Shown in pieces: positions 44,054 through 53,240 of a stretch of 64,000 nt of DNA. Source of the DNA: Adhaeribacter swui (GTDB taxonomy: Bacteria; Bacteroidota; Bacteroidia; Cytophagales; Hymenobacteraceae); assembly GCF_014217805.1 (NCBI RefSeq), contig NZ_CP055156.1, forward strand, positions 3,788,585 through 3,852,584, written 5' to 3'. The notes below the pieces were generated by a model, which worked only from the letters and a program-made list of their open reading frames with translations, made no database searches and was not told the DNA's origin. Within the stretch, counting starts at the first letter, position 1. The number at the start of each line of letters is the position of its first letter. A program made the translations under genes and the position numbers.

Positions 44054-44557
44054 TTAATAACTGCTTAGGGCCTGCTGCAAGTATTGCCACAAATATGATC
44101 CTAAAACCCAGATACCGTAAAAGATAAATCCAAGAATTACGAGTAATAGTAAGAGTACTGTTATTACAATACCCGTACCACTACCTTTGTACTTTCCTTC
44201 TGCATAATGGCGGCGCAGCAGCCGTACATTGCGATCGTTGGCTTTGTAAGCAAAATCAAAAATATTCCCGAGCACCGGAATGCTACCAATTAAGGCATCC
44301 AGCATAATATTTAGGCACATCAAAATAACTACTTTCCGGCTTACCCCGTATCGAGCCATAGTAAATACCAGAATGCCCGAAACGGCGTAGGTAGAGAGTG
44401 TACCGGCCAGAGGAATAAATCCCAGAATGGGGTCTAAGCCAAATTTAAAATTAGTACCGGGCAACCGGAACTGGCTATCCATTAAACGCGAAACAGATTC
44501 TACCCATCGTAAGCGTTCGTCAGGGAGCGGCAGAAGTGGTGATTGGGGCTTTTCCAA
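44054..44557 (-). CDS. DUF4112 domain membrane protein
   Basis: A protein of 167 residues with the DUF4112 core: RLMDSQFRLPGTNFKFGLDPILGFIPLAGTLSTYAVSGILV, then MCLNIMLDALIGSIPVLGNIFDFAYKANDRNVRLL. A hydrophobic helix (about 128-160) ends the protein. Two to three membrane segments in total. Function unknown. The start is a TTG at 44557; the frame upstream closes at a stop within 27 bases and has no ATG, and the first internal Met (residue 26) would cut the conserved RWVESVSRLMDSQF segment. It is divergent from the LpxR-like gene 109 bases away. Confidence 0.85.
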   Translation of the reverse strand: MEKPQSPLLPLPDERLRWVESVSRLMDSQFRLPGTNFKFGLDPILGFIPLAGTLSTYAVSGILVFTMARYGVSRKVVILMCLNIMLDALIGSIPVLGNIFDFAYKANDRNVRLLRRHYAEGKYKGSGTGIVITVLLLLLVILGFIFYGIWVLGSYLWQYLQQALSSY

Positions 44558-44666
44558 AATCTTTAACTTTTTAGTGGGTTGTTATGCGTTTAGTAACGTT
44601 TTTTGCAGCACCGTGGCTGAAGAGCAATTTAAATCCTGGGTACGAGAGTTCAGTTAACAATACTTT

Positions 44667-45725
44667 ATGCAGCATTTTTTTAAAATTTTACGATTCTGGC
44701 AATTGTTAAATCTTGTTTCTAAGAAGGTTAGCTTAAAATTTAATTATTTTCTTTTTCTTTTCTCCTTTTTTCTTTGTTCGGTAACCTGGGCTCAAACTGG
44801 TGCCGCTGCCGATTCTGCTAATGTAAACCCGGATAAGTTGTTTTATTTTATTTTTGATAACGACGCTACCTTTAAAGTAGATTATTATTATACGCAAGGC
44901 ATTGGGGTGATGCATTACAATCCGGTTTTCCGGAAGTCGCCCATCAATAAAATTTTAATTTTTTCGAAAAATAAAGCAGCCGAACAGTTTTACGGGTTAA
45001 ATTATAAATACGATAGTTTTACTCCTACGAACATCCGCGATCCGGAGCTCCGGATAGGCGACCGGCCCTATGCTTCTTACATGTTTGTGAGCCAGATTGC
45101 CGGCACTACCAATAAAGTAAAGCAACAACGAATCACTAGCTCCCTGGATGTAGGATTTATTGGGCCCGCTACCGGCGCCGGAAAATTTCAAAGAAAAATT
45201 CACGAGTACCTGCACCACGGCATACCGCAGGGTTGGAAATACCAGATAAAAACCGACCTGGTTTTAAATTATAATTTTTTATTTCAACAAGGATTAATCC
45301 GGACTTCATCTTTTGAACTGCTTGGCGAAGGTGGGGGCAGCCTGGGAACCTTATACACCAACGCGAACGCGGGAGCATTAATCCGGTTCGGGTGGATGAA
45401 CAATTATTTTTCGGATTTAGGCATTAGCAATCAAACCAGCCGACAGCAAGCCAATTTACGAAAATGGCAATTGTACGCTTTTGGCCGCACTCAGGGGAGA
45501 TTAGTGGGTTATAATGCTACCATGCAAGGCGGCCTGTTAAATAGCCGCAACATTTATATTGTACCAGCCCAAGATATTTCACGGACGATTTTAGAAAGCC
45601 AAACCGGGTTAGTTTTAATAGTAAAAGGTTTGCGCCTGGAATCGGCGGTTAGTTTTATTTCGCCGGAGTTTAAAGGCAGTCGCCGCCACAAATGGATGCA
45701 TTTTAACGTGGGCTTTGCGTTTTAA
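44667..45725 (+). CDS. LpxR family lipid A 3'-O-deacylase-like outer membrane protein (DUF2219)
   Basis: An outer-membrane beta-barrel of 352 residues. The signal peptide is preceded by a long basic N-terminus and ends near TWAQ (residue 43). Family marks are FIFDNDATFKVDYYYTQGIGV (the N-D and T-Q-G positions match the LpxR active-site strand), RIGDRPYASYMFVSQ, and QRKIHEYLHHGIPQGW containing the expected catalytic His. It ends in a phenylalanine strand (FNVGFAF) as barrels do. In Salmonella LpxR removes the 3'-acyloxyacyl group of lipid A. Activity here is inferred by family. Monocistronic. Confidence 0.87.
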   Translation: MQHFFKILRFWQLLNLVSKKVSLKFNYFLFLFSFFLCSVTWAQTGAAADSANVNPDKLFYFIFDNDATFKVDYYYTQGIGVMHYNPVFRKSPINKILIFSKNKAAEQFYGLNYKYDSFTPTNIRDPELRIGDRPYASYMFVSQIAGTTNKVKQQRITSSLDVGFIGPATGAGKFQRKIHEYLHHGIPQGWKYQIKTDLVLNYNFLFQQGLIRTSSFELLGEGGGSLGTLYTNANAGALIRFGWMNNYFSDLGISNQTSRQQANLRKWQLYAFGRTQGRLVGYNATMQGGLLNSRNIYIVPAQDISRTILESQTGLVLIVKGLRLESAVSFISPEFKGSRRHKWMHFNVGFAF

Positions 45726-45855
45726 ACAACAATCAAAATTTTAAGATTTTAAAAATTCTGACTTTCCTCACTTTGAAAGCATTGTATTTTATAGGCTTAA
45801 AAGGTGCGGGTTATGCGGAAAGTTTGCGTTAGCGGTCTCTCCGCATCTTCGGACA

Positions 45856-45911
45856 GCCAATCTCTGATTGGCGTAACTTGGCAATCAGATAAACGCCAAT
45901 CAGAGATTGGC
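45856..45911. repeat. Nested palindrome GCCAATC/GATTGGC
   Basis: Arms 45856-45874 and 45893-45911 are an exact 19-bp inverted repeat with an 18-base spacer. Each arm is itself a palindrome, GCCAATC-TCT-GATTGGC and GCCAATC-AGA-GATTGGC, and the spacer has a partial third copy (TTGGCAATCAGAT). It can fold as one long hairpin or as two small ones. Possibly a REP- or MITE-like element. Confidence 0.75.
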
Positions 45912-46013
45912 CGCACCAAAATACTTAGAGCGTTGCGCTGACTCTAAAAACAAGATTGCACAGCGCTAAACCTAAACACAACTTTCAGAAAACCGAAAAT
46001 TTAAAAAAATCAT

Positions 46014-46042
46014 CTGCACCGAGCAACGAACAACGAAACAAC
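46014..46042 (-). repeat. Short heptamer array 3' of dienelactone hydrolase gene
   Basis: On the minus strand, units GTTGTTTC, GTTGTTC, GTTGCTC run directly on from the dienelactone hydrolase stop codon region. Same GTT-initial, sense orientation as the other 3' arrays in the window. Confidence 0.55.
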
Positions 46043-46903
46043 TTAAGCCTTAAGCTTAAACTTGCCCATAAAATATTTCACGGCTTGTTGGTGGGTTTCG
46101 GTGGCAAATTGTTTGTTATAGTCGGGGTTGCTGGGGTTAGCAAAGGCGTGCGGCGCATCGTAAATTTTGTAGGTTAGTTTTTTACCCGCCTGTTTCATGT
46201 TCGCGTCAAACTGTTTTACTACTTCTTCCGAAATCATTTTTTCGGTAGCGAAAAAGCCAAGCACATCGCTGTTTAAGGTTTTTAAACGGTTTACGTCTTT
46301 TTCGGGCATTCCGTAGAACATGACGCAGCCCACGTTTTGTTTACCCGTAATAATAGCCGATTGCAAAGACCACATGCCGCCAAAGCACCAGCCAACAGAA
46401 GCAATTTTAGCCTGCGGACCAGCATAAGTCTGCGCTCCTTTAATTATGTTTTCGAGCCGGGCAGGTTTTACCGCTTGCACGTATTTCATGGCATTTTCGC
46501 GGTTAGCGGCTACTTTACCATCGTATAAATCCACCGCAATTACGTTTACTTCTTGCTTTAAGTCGTTGTAATAACTTTCAGCTTCTTTCTTAATATGGTC
46601 GTTTAAACCCCACCACTCTTGGTACACGAACAAGTAATTGTTGGTTTTTTTAATAGCTTTTAACTCGTACCCGTTGCCGGCTTGGCCGTCAGGCGTTTTA
46701 AAAGTAATCATTTGGCCTACTTCACTTTGGTGCTTGTAAGGCAGCGGATTGGCATGATCCAGCACAAATTTTTTATCGGTGCTTACCAGCATCGCAAAGG
46801 TTTGTGAAACCTCGCTGGGTTTGGTGCAGCAACTCGCATGCTGGGCCCAAGCAGCCGGGATAAGGGAAATTAAAAGGAACAAGACTGTGTAGAGTTTTTT
46901 CAT
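46043..46903 (-). CDS. Dienelactone hydrolase family protein, exported
   Basis: An alpha/beta-hydrolase of 286 residues with a signal peptide (LFLLISLIPAAWAQ). Core motifs: VYQEWWGLNDHIK near residue 95, nucleophile Cys173 in SVGWCFGGMWSLQ, and catalytic His252 in YDAPHAFANPSNP. The acid residue is probably in the FFATEKMI stretch near 221 (an Asp is usual; here a Glu is seen). The family hydrolyses dienelactones, but most exported Bacteroidota members have no known substrate. Two Cys (CC) sit just after the signal peptide. ATG start with a -7 box 34 bases upstream. Confidence 0.9.
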   Translation of the reverse strand: MKKLYTVLFLLISLIPAAWAQHASCCTKPSEVSQTFAMLVSTDKKFVLDHANPLPYKHQSEVGQMITFKTPDGQAGNGYELKAIKKTNNYLFVYQEWWGLNDHIKKEAESYYNDLKQEVNVIAVDLYDGKVAANRENAMKYVQAVKPARLENIIKGAQTYAGPQAKIASVGWCFGGMWSLQSAIITGKQNVGCVMFYGMPEKDVNRLKTLNSDVLGFFATEKMISEEVVKQFDANMKQAGKKLTYKIYDAPHAFANPSNPDYNKQFATETHQQAVKYFMGKFKLKA

Positions 46904-46936
46904 AGTAAGCTATTTTTTAAAAATTTTAAAATCTGA

Positions 46937-46944
46937 CAAAGCTA
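46937..46944 (-). promoter_or_regulatory. Candidate -7 box of dienelactone hydrolase gene
   Basis: On the minus strand it reads TAGCTTTG, an exact TAnnTTTG match, 33 bases before the start codon. The -33 element is not evident. Confidence 0.4.
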
Positions 46945-47085
46945 TTTAACAGGATGAACAGGTTCGGAAATTCTCCTAAAGTCTTTCCCGTCCATACTGG
47001 CAATCTCACCAAAGTACCGCTGAAAAAAAACGCAAAAGGTGCTTCTAAGGAATAAATTTAAAAATGCTTAACTGCTTTTCCAGCT

Positions 47086-47122
47086 AATGTCCTATGTCTA
47101 AAACTCAACATCTAATATCCAA
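47086..47122 (-). repeat. Heptamer array 3' of PorP/SprF gene
   Basis: On the minus strand, beginning right after the PorP stop codon: GATATTA, GATGTTG, AGTTTTA, GACATAG, GACATTA. Period 7, with a different unit from the GTTNNAR arrays but the same position and purine-rich sense. Confidence 0.6.
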
Positions 47123-48124
47123 TTACTGCATCCATTGCGGGCAAATTACCCGGCCTTTGTTAAAGAGTTTCAGGCCCAATACAATTTCGTGCGAGCCGGT
47201 ATTGGTAACACTTAGTTCGGAGTTATTGTAGTCGTAAGAATAGCCAATATCCATGAGGTAACTAATGTTTAAACCAATTAACCCGGCAAAGGAATCCTGG
47301 TTGCGGTACGATACGCCAGCCCAAACCCGGTCGGCGTAAATAGCCCGCAAGTTTGCATCCACCGAAAACGGACTAGGGCCGGCCATTTTCATCATTACCG
47401 AAGGCACTAGGGCCAGATCGTTGCCAAAGCGGAATTTATAACCAGCCGTGGCGTAATAATGCCGTTGAATAACGCCGGGCGTTTTCTGGTTCGGCGAATT
47501 ATTCAAGTCCGTACGCCCTCTTGCTAGTTGCGCCCCCGATATACCCACGAAAAAATCTTGGGAGTAAATCCAGGTACCCAGGTTTAAGTCCAGGTAAGTT
47601 TTATTTACAAAATCGCCGGTAATGGCCGGGTCGGCGGGATTAATAAACGTAGCTTCAGAAGTATTTAAACTATTCCGGATCATACCGGCCGAAAGCCCCA
47701 CCGACACATTAATGGAATGCGTTACCGGTAAATGAAAAGCGTAACTACCCGTTAAATTGGTGCGCCGCAAAACCCCGGTTTTATCTACGTGGGCCATAAT
47801 ACCTACGCCGTGGTGCGGACGGGGTTTGTAAAAGCGGTTGCGGTTAACGGTATGCGTTTTGTTATTGTAGCGGTTTTTTACGCTGCCGGCCTCTTTGTTG
47901 AGTGGGGTATGGGCACTTACGTAATACGTAACCGGTGCCCCATCTAACCCTACCCATTGGTATCGGGTACCCATCTTTACATCGGTATAATCTTCGATGC
48001 CCGAAAGCGCCGGGTTAAATAAATACTGATTCAGCATGTACTGGCTAAACTGCGGACGCTGCTGCGCCTGTACCTCACTGAACCAACCAACCAATAGAGC
48101 AGCAACTAATAAAATTCTTTTCAT
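47123..48124 (-). CDS. PorP/SprF family type IX secretion system membrane protein
   Basis: An outer-membrane protein of 333 residues with a signal peptide (LLVAALLVGWFSEVQAQ). PorP/SprF marks: QRPQFSQYMLNQYLFNPALSGIEDYTDVKMGTRYQWVGLDGAP at the N-terminus, then beta-barrel strands (GVGIMAHVDKTGVL, SYAFHLPVTHSINVSVGLSAGM) and the C-terminal GYSYDYNNSELSVTNTGSHEIVLGLKL. Members form a barrel that handles one specific T9SS type B substrate, normally encoded next door. That partner is the 1219-residue protein, whose stop codon is 9 bases upstream, so the two are one operon. Confidence 0.95.
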   Translation of the reverse strand: MKRILLVAALLVGWFSEVQAQQRPQFSQYMLNQYLFNPALSGIEDYTDVKMGTRYQWVGLDGAPVTYYVSAHTPLNKEAGSVKNRYNNKTHTVNRNRFYKPRPHHGVGIMAHVDKTGVLRRTNLTGSYAFHLPVTHSINVSVGLSAGMIRNSLNTSEATFINPADPAITGDFVNKTYLDLNLGTWIYSQDFFVGISGAQLARGRTDLNNSPNQKTPGVIQRHYYATAGYKFRFGNDLALVPSVMMKMAGPSPFSVDANLRAIYADRVWAGVSYRNQDSFAGLIGLNISYLMDIGYSYDYNNSELSVTNTGSHEIVLGLKLFNKGRVICPQWMQ

Positions 48125-48133
48125 AAAATAATT

Positions 48134-51100
48134 TTAACGGATCAGAGTAACATTCCCCGAAATTGGTTTTGAATTATTATCCAGTCGAATAATGTAATAA
48201 TAGGTAGCCAGCGGTAAATCCTTGCCGTTGTAGGTGCCATCCCACGGTTTGGGGTAGCCCGGTGCAGACGTAAATACTTTGGTGCCATAGCGGTTAAAAA
48301 TTTCCACGGTGGCTTGCGGGTAATTTTCTATCCGTTGGATTTCCCAGGTTTCGTTAATGCCGTCGCGGTTCGGGCTAAAAGTGTTTACTATAATTACCCT
48401 CGGTATAACCGTAATGGTTACTTCGTCGGTAGCGGCACAGCCTTCTTCGGAGTAAGCGGTAACTTTATACGTGGTGGTTTTAGTGGGTCTTGCTACCGGA
48501 CGTTGCACCGTTGGGTCGTTTAAGCCGGCAGCTGGTTCCCATTGCCACCGTACGCCACCCCGCGCAACCAGTTCCATGGTGTTGCCTTCAATAATGGTGG
48601 TATCGCGGCCGGCATCTACGGTAAAAGAACTTACATTTACCGTTACTGCAGTGCGGGTAGGGCTCACGCATTGGTTTTGATTAACCGCTTGCACGTAAAA
48701 AGTAGTGGTTTGCCGTAAGGGCGAGGTAACAAAAGTAGCGCCTTCAAAAAGAATATTACCCCCGGTGGCAGTTTCGAACCACTGGTAAGTACCGCCCGGA
48801 CCGGTTGCTACTAACGTAGCCGTGCTGTCGAGGCAGGTAGATACGCTGGCGGCTTCCACGATTGGCGCGGTGGGCAATTTGTTTACGTCTATCCGCACAA
48901 CTTCCGAAACGCTGGAGCAATTATCCGAAATTACCGTTCTTCGGAACCAGGTGGTACGGTTAAGTACCGGCGGCGTATAATTCTGCGTGTTATTGGTGCC
49001 GGCTGCTGGGGCAAAAGCCGCAGTGGCGCTGGTTATACTGCTTTCCCATAAATAAGTATAGGTACCATTGCCACCGGACGGCGCCGAGCCGTTAATGGTT
49101 TGCGGTACGGTATTTTCGCACACGGCCGTTTCGGGGCCACTAATGGTGTTGGCGGTAATACCGGGAAATACCGAAATTTGTACCGTATTACTGTAGTTCG
49201 GGTCGCAGCCACCCGATAAAACGCCGCGCCGGAACCAGGTAGTTACGGTAATGGCTGCGGGGTTATAGTTGGCGGTGTTGTTGGTGCCGGCTGCTGGCGC
49301 AAAGCCATCGTTTGGCCCACTAGTGCTGCTTTCCCAGATAAACCGCAACGGCTGGGTACCGCCTTGCGGCGTAGAACCCGTTAATGGCGCCGGACGAGTG
49401 CCGCCGCACAGCGATTGATCATTTAAAATAGTATTGTTCGTTACCGGTTGGGTAACGGTAACCTGAACTACATTAGAAGAATCGATGCAGCCGCCCGAAA
49501 TAACGTAGCGCCGGAACCAGGTAGTTTGGCTTAATATGCCCGGCTCGTAATTTTCTTCGTTGTTAATGTTGGTAGCCGGCGTAAAACCAGCCGTAGCGCT
49601 AACGGTGCTGCTGCGCCACTGAATGGTACCACTGGTTAATGGGCTACCGGTTAACGGCAGTACCGGTTCGTTGGCGCATACCTGCTGTTCGCCGGTAATG
49701 GTGCCGCCCGCTACCCGCGGAGTTACCGTAATAGCTATTACGTTACTGGTATCGTTGGCGCAGGAAGCCGAAGCAACTAAGCGCCGGAACCAGGTATTAG
49801 CCTGTAATACGGGTGGGGTATAATCGCGGCCGTTGTTTACGCCTGGTGCGATGTTGTAAGTGCCATTTGGCCCCTCCTGGCTAAACTGCCAGGTATAGCG
49901 GTAGCCCGTAGAATTATCGCCGCCGGTTGGTTGCGTGCCGGATAACAAGGCTGGCGCCGAACCCTGGCAAACTTCCTGATCCTGGGTAATGGTGTTATTA
50001 GCAATAGCCGGGAAAACGGTTACGGCAAAAGGAGTACGAGCGCCTACACTTTCGCAGCCATTCGGGCTTAGGGTGGTCACGTAAAAAGTGGTGCTGGCTG
50101 TTAGGGGTCCGGTATTAAAGCTGGTGGTAGTATCAATCGGAGTGCCGCCGGTAGCTCCCGTGTAAAACAAAAAGGTATTACCTGCCGGGCCGGTAGGAGT
50201 TATAGTAGTGCTTTCGTCGGAACAAATGGCTACCCCGGTAACGGCAATAACCGGCGCCCGTGGAATTTCGTTAACCGTAATGGTTACTTCGCCGGCTCCT
50301 TGCTGGGCTACATCTGCCGAGTTCCCGCATTCGTTGGCAAAACTTACCGAAACTTTATACTCCCCCACGTTAGGGAAACGGATCTCCGGATATTTGGAGT
50401 TAGCGGAAGTGCCATTAACAAACGTAGCACCGCTGGTTCCGGTTATAACCCATCGGAAAGAACCTGGTACTTCTGTTCCTAAGTTGGTATCATAAAAAAC
50501 ATTCTGGTCCGAAAACTTAACTGTAGTGGGGCCGCAAAAAGGGCCATCAGCATTTAATTGCACTTCGGGGTAGGCAATTAATACACTTTGCGAGGTAGTA
50601 TCGCTGCCGCATTGGTTCGTAACAATTTGCTGAATTTGAAACCGCCCCATCATATTAAACTGGAAAACGGGCGATACCGAGGTATCGGTAGTGTTGTTGA
50701 TGTAAGTAACCCCGCCCGCCGGTTGGCCTTGGTTGTTCAGCACCGACCACTTATAGGTTAAATTACCCCCCCGCGCACTATCTACGGGCGTTACAATAAC
50801 GGGCACACACTGGTTCGGGTCTAAACGTTTTTTACCATCGGGCGGCGAAACGGAGAAACCAGCCGTAGGATCCTGACTGACCTGGTATAATAAGGTAATG
50901 GTAGTATTACAGGTAGGGCCAACGGCGGTTATACTAATGGGATAAGTACCAATGGTGTCGAATGGAATATCGTTCCGAATAAAGGCATCCGGATTAAATA
51001 AGGTTGGATCATAGTTTATAGGATCGCCATCGGGAGTCCAGCGTACTAAATAACCCGTAATTCCGGCTGCACTCGCTGCATCTGCCGTGATGTTATTAAA

Positions 51101-51793
51101 TAATTTGGCCCGAACGCTAATCGAGGAATCTTTGGGGATACAAACTTCAAAGTTAGCGCTATCGGTAACCATGGTAGGCGTAAAGTTTGGCCCACCTTCA
51201 ATGGTGATGGTTTGCGGCGCGGAAGTTTGGGAGCGGCAACCTTGAAAAGCGGTAACTACAGAAACGTTAAACGTTTTGGTGTTCGTGCCAAAATAAGTAA
51301 AAGCATGCTCAACTTGGTAGCCGCGGCCAACGGTGCCATCGCCAAAATCCCAGAGATACTCGTAATCTGAATTGTTGGGGCCAACTATCTGAAACGTAAT
51401 GGCATCACCGGAACATTGTACTCCGGTAGGCGAAAAAGTAAAATCGGGTCTCACCAGGTTTGGCCCAATTTCAACGGTAGTGCCCGGATTGGTAGTATTG
51501 GAAGGACAGGCCGGGGGAGTTGATCTGCTGTTTACTTCTACGGCGTATGTGCCAACGGTGGTTGCGTTAAAAGTCTGGTTGGTGGCGCCCGGTATTAAAG
51601 TGCCATTTCGAAACCACTGATATCTTAAATCCGGATTTACAAGTCCCTCGTTAGCAGTTAAAAGTACCGGTGAGCCGTTGCAAATATAAGCAGTACCAGA
51701 AGGGGTGATATTGGCAGGACACTGCGCATAAGAAGAAACCGAGAAAAGTACAAAAACAAGAAATAAGTATAGGTAACGTATAGGTTGCTGCAT
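48134..51793 (-). CDS. Giant Ig/PKD-domain adhesin with T9SS type B sorting domain
   Basis: A protein of 1219 residues with signal peptide MQQPIRYLYLFLVFVLFSVSSYAQ. Order: Ig-like (about 28-110), PKD (about 115-200, YLWDFGDGTVGRGYQVEHAFTYFG), further PKD-like modules (to about 510), an Ig-like module (513-596), four repeats of about 95 residues (601-977) each with a TTWFRR-like core, another Ig-like module (974-1054), a PKD-like domain (1056-1130, VDAGRDTTIIEG) and the gliding-motility-associated type B sorting domain (about 1132-1219, NTFSPNRDGINETWEI ... YYYIIRLDN). It is exported by T9SS and is probably a surface adhesin. PorP/SprF follows directly. Confidence 0.95.
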   Translation of the reverse strand: MQQPIRYLYLFLVFVLFSVSSYAQCPANITPSGTAYICNGSPVLLTANEGLVNPDLRYQWFRNGTLIPGATNQTFNATTVGTYAVEVNSRSTPPACPSNTTNPGTTVEIGPNLVRPDFTFSPTGVQCSGDAITFQIVGPNNSDYEYLWDFGDGTVGRGYQVEHAFTYFGTNTKTFNVSVVTAFQGCRSQTSAPQTITIEGGPNFTPTMVTDSANFEVCIPKDSSISVRAKLFNNITADAASAAGITGYLVRWTPDGDPINYDPTLFNPDAFIRNDIPFDTIGTYPISITAVGPTCNTTITLLYQVSQDPTAGFSVSPPDGKKRLDPNQCVPVIVTPVDSARGGNLTYKWSVLNNQGQPAGGVTYINNTTDTSVSPVFQFNMMGRFQIQQIVTNQCGSDTTSQSVLIAYPEVQLNADGPFCGPTTVKFSDQNVFYDTNLGTEVPGSFRWVITGTSGATFVNGTSANSKYPEIRFPNVGEYKVSVSFANECGNSADVAQQGAGEVTITVNEIPRAPVIAVTGVAICSDESTTITPTGPAGNTFLFYTGATGGTPIDTTTSFNTGPLTASTTFYVTTLSPNGCESVGARTPFAVTVFPAIANNTITQDQEVCQGSAPALLSGTQPTGGDNSTGYRYTWQFSQEGPNGTYNIAPGVNNGRDYTPPVLQANTWFRRLVASASCANDTSNVIAITVTPRVAGGTITGEQQVCANEPVLPLTGSPLTSGTIQWRSSTVSATAGFTPATNINNEENYEPGILSQTTWFRRYVISGGCIDSSNVVQVTVTQPVTNNTILNDQSLCGGTRPAPLTGSTPQGGTQPLRFIWESSTSGPNDGFAPAAGTNNTANYNPAAITVTTWFRRGVLSGGCDPNYSNTVQISVFPGITANTISGPETAVCENTVPQTINGSAPSGGNGTYTYLWESSITSATAAFAPAAGTNNTQNYTPPVLNRTTWFRRTVISDNCSSVSEVVRIDVNKLPTAPIVEAASVSTCLDSTATLVATGPGGTYQWFETATGGNILFEGATFVTSPLRQTTTFYVQAVNQNQCVSPTRTAVTVNVSSFTVDAGRDTTIIEGNTMELVARGGVRWQWEPAAGLNDPTVQRPVARPTKTTTYKVTAYSEEGCAATDEVTITVIPRVIIVNTFSPNRDGINETWEIQRIENYPQATVEIFNRYGTKVFTSAPGYPKPWDGTYNGKDLPLATYYYIIRLDNNSKPISGNVTLIR
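48863..49993 (-). repeat. Four tandem 90-97-residue protein repeats inside the adhesin
   Basis: Units at residues about 601-697, 698-787, 788-882 and 883-977. Each starts near NTI..xQ.xC, has a WxSS or WQFS strand, an APGTNNxxNYxPP-type loop and a WFRRxVxSGxC core. The two central units share near-identical strings such as AFAPAAGTNNT and FAPAAGTNNT. This indicates tandem duplication. Confidence 0.8.
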
Positions 51794-51903
51794 TGAGGTG
51801 AAGTTATAAATCGCCTTAATCTACTAGTAATTTGATAAAATTATACAAAACAACAAGAATTTTCGGAATTGCAATATTAAAATTTTTATAACGTTAAATA
51901 TAA

Positions 51904-53229
51904 TTACAGGTTGTTTTTATAATTTGTTAATGCCGTTTTATACGTGGTTATAGCCCGTTTTCGGGCTAATTCGTGATTAACGAGCGGCTTACTGTAATTA
52001 GAACTTTCCCATTCTGGCACCCATTGTTGCACGTATAACTTTTCCCGGTCAAATTTCTGAAATTGGGCGCTGGGATTAAATACCCGGAAATACGGAGCCG
52101 CATCGCAACCCGAACCAGCGGCCCATTGCCAACCCCCGTTATTAGCGGCCAGATCGTAATCCAGTAATTTGCCGGCAAAATACGCTTCGCCCCAGCGCCA
52201 ATCAATGAGTAAATGTTTGCACAAAAAGCTGGCAACCACCATACGTACACGATTATGCATAAACCCGGTGGCATTTAATTCGCGCATACCGGCATCTACT
52301 AAGGGGTAGCCCGTGGTACCGGCGCACCACTGCGCAAATTCTTCTTCGTTGTTGCGCCAGGGGATATGGTCGTAAGCGGGTTTAAAGGCGCGCTCAGCTA
52401 CGTGCGGAAACTGGTACAAAATCATGTGGTAAAATTCCCGCCAGATGAGCTCGTTCAGCCAGGTAGCATTTAATTGCTGGGCTGATTTTACGGTTTGCCG
52501 GATGCTGATGGTACCAAACCGCAAATGCAAACCTAATCGGGAAGTTCCGGCCAGCGCCGGGTAGTCGCGGGTTTGATCGTAAGTTTTTACAAGTTCTTCC
52601 GGAACAATTTGGCCGGGAAAAGAGGTTTTGGATGACTCAAACCCAAGTTCGGATAAAGTGGGCAAGGGCAAAACTCCCGGAGAAGCTAAATTTTTAAAAT
52701 ATTTTTCGGTGGGGTACGACTGAAGATAAAATTCATTTAAGGTAAGTAGCCACCGCTTTTTATAGGGAGTAAATACCGTGTAAGGCTTTCCGTCGGGTTT
52801 TGTTACTTCATTCTTTTCAAAAATAACCTGGTCTTTGTACGTGTAAAAGGGAATACCTTGATGAGCCAGTAATTCTTTAATAGCGGCGTCGCGTTGCTGG
52901 GCATAAGGTTCGTAATCGTGGTTGGTGTAAACGGCCGCAAATTTTAAATTTTTTAAAATTTGCGCGAACACTTCAAGAGGTTTGCCGTGTTGCACCAGCA
53001 AACCCGAACCCATTTGCTGTAAGCGGTTTTGTAATGCGGTTATTGTTTGGTGAATAAATTGCACCCGGGCATCAACTGGTGTGGGCAATTTATCCAGTAT
53101 ATCCCGGTCGAAAATAAACAAAGGCAAAACCGGATTGTCGCTTTTGAGAGCGTAATACAAGCCGGCATTATCTTCCAGGCGCAAGTCGCGCCGGAACCAA
53201 AACAAAGTAAGGGGCTGAGAAAACAGCAT
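51904..53229 (-). CDS. phrB: Deoxyribodipyrimidine photolyase (class I)
   Basis: A light-driven DNA repair enzyme of 441 residues. The antenna-binding domain starts LTLFWFRRDLRLEDNAGLYYALK. The FAD/DNA-binding domain carries WLNELIWREFYHMILYQFP, VDAGMRELNATGFMHNRVRMVVASFL and the WRWGEAYFAGKLLDYDLAANNGGWQWAAGSGCDAAPYFRVFNP signature (given here in part form), including the Trp residues of the electron-transfer chain. The ATG at 53229 gives the usual N-terminus; a longer frame from 53295 would overlap the upstream SDR gene. It is 11 bases downstream of that gene, so they are one operon. Confidence 0.95.
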   Translation of the reverse strand: MLFSQPLTLFWFRRDLRLEDNAGLYYALKSDNPVLPLFIFDRDILDKLPTPVDARVQFIHQTITALQNRLQQMGSGLLVQHGKPLEVFAQILKNLKFAAVYTNHDYEPYAQQRDAAIKELLAHQGIPFYTYKDQVIFEKNEVTKPDGKPYTVFTPYKKRWLLTLNEFYLQSYPTEKYFKNLASPGVLPLPTLSELGFESSKTSFPGQIVPEELVKTYDQTRDYPALAGTSRLGLHLRFGTISIRQTVKSAQQLNATWLNELIWREFYHMILYQFPHVAERAFKPAYDHIPWRNNEEEFAQWCAGTTGYPLVDAGMRELNATGFMHNRVRMVVASFLCKHLLIDWRWGEAYFAGKLLDYDLAANNGGWQWAAGSGCDAAPYFRVFNPSAQFQKFDREKLYVQQWVPEWESSNYSKPLVNHELARKRAITTYKTALTNYKNNL

Positions 53230-53240
53230 CGGAAATTTAT

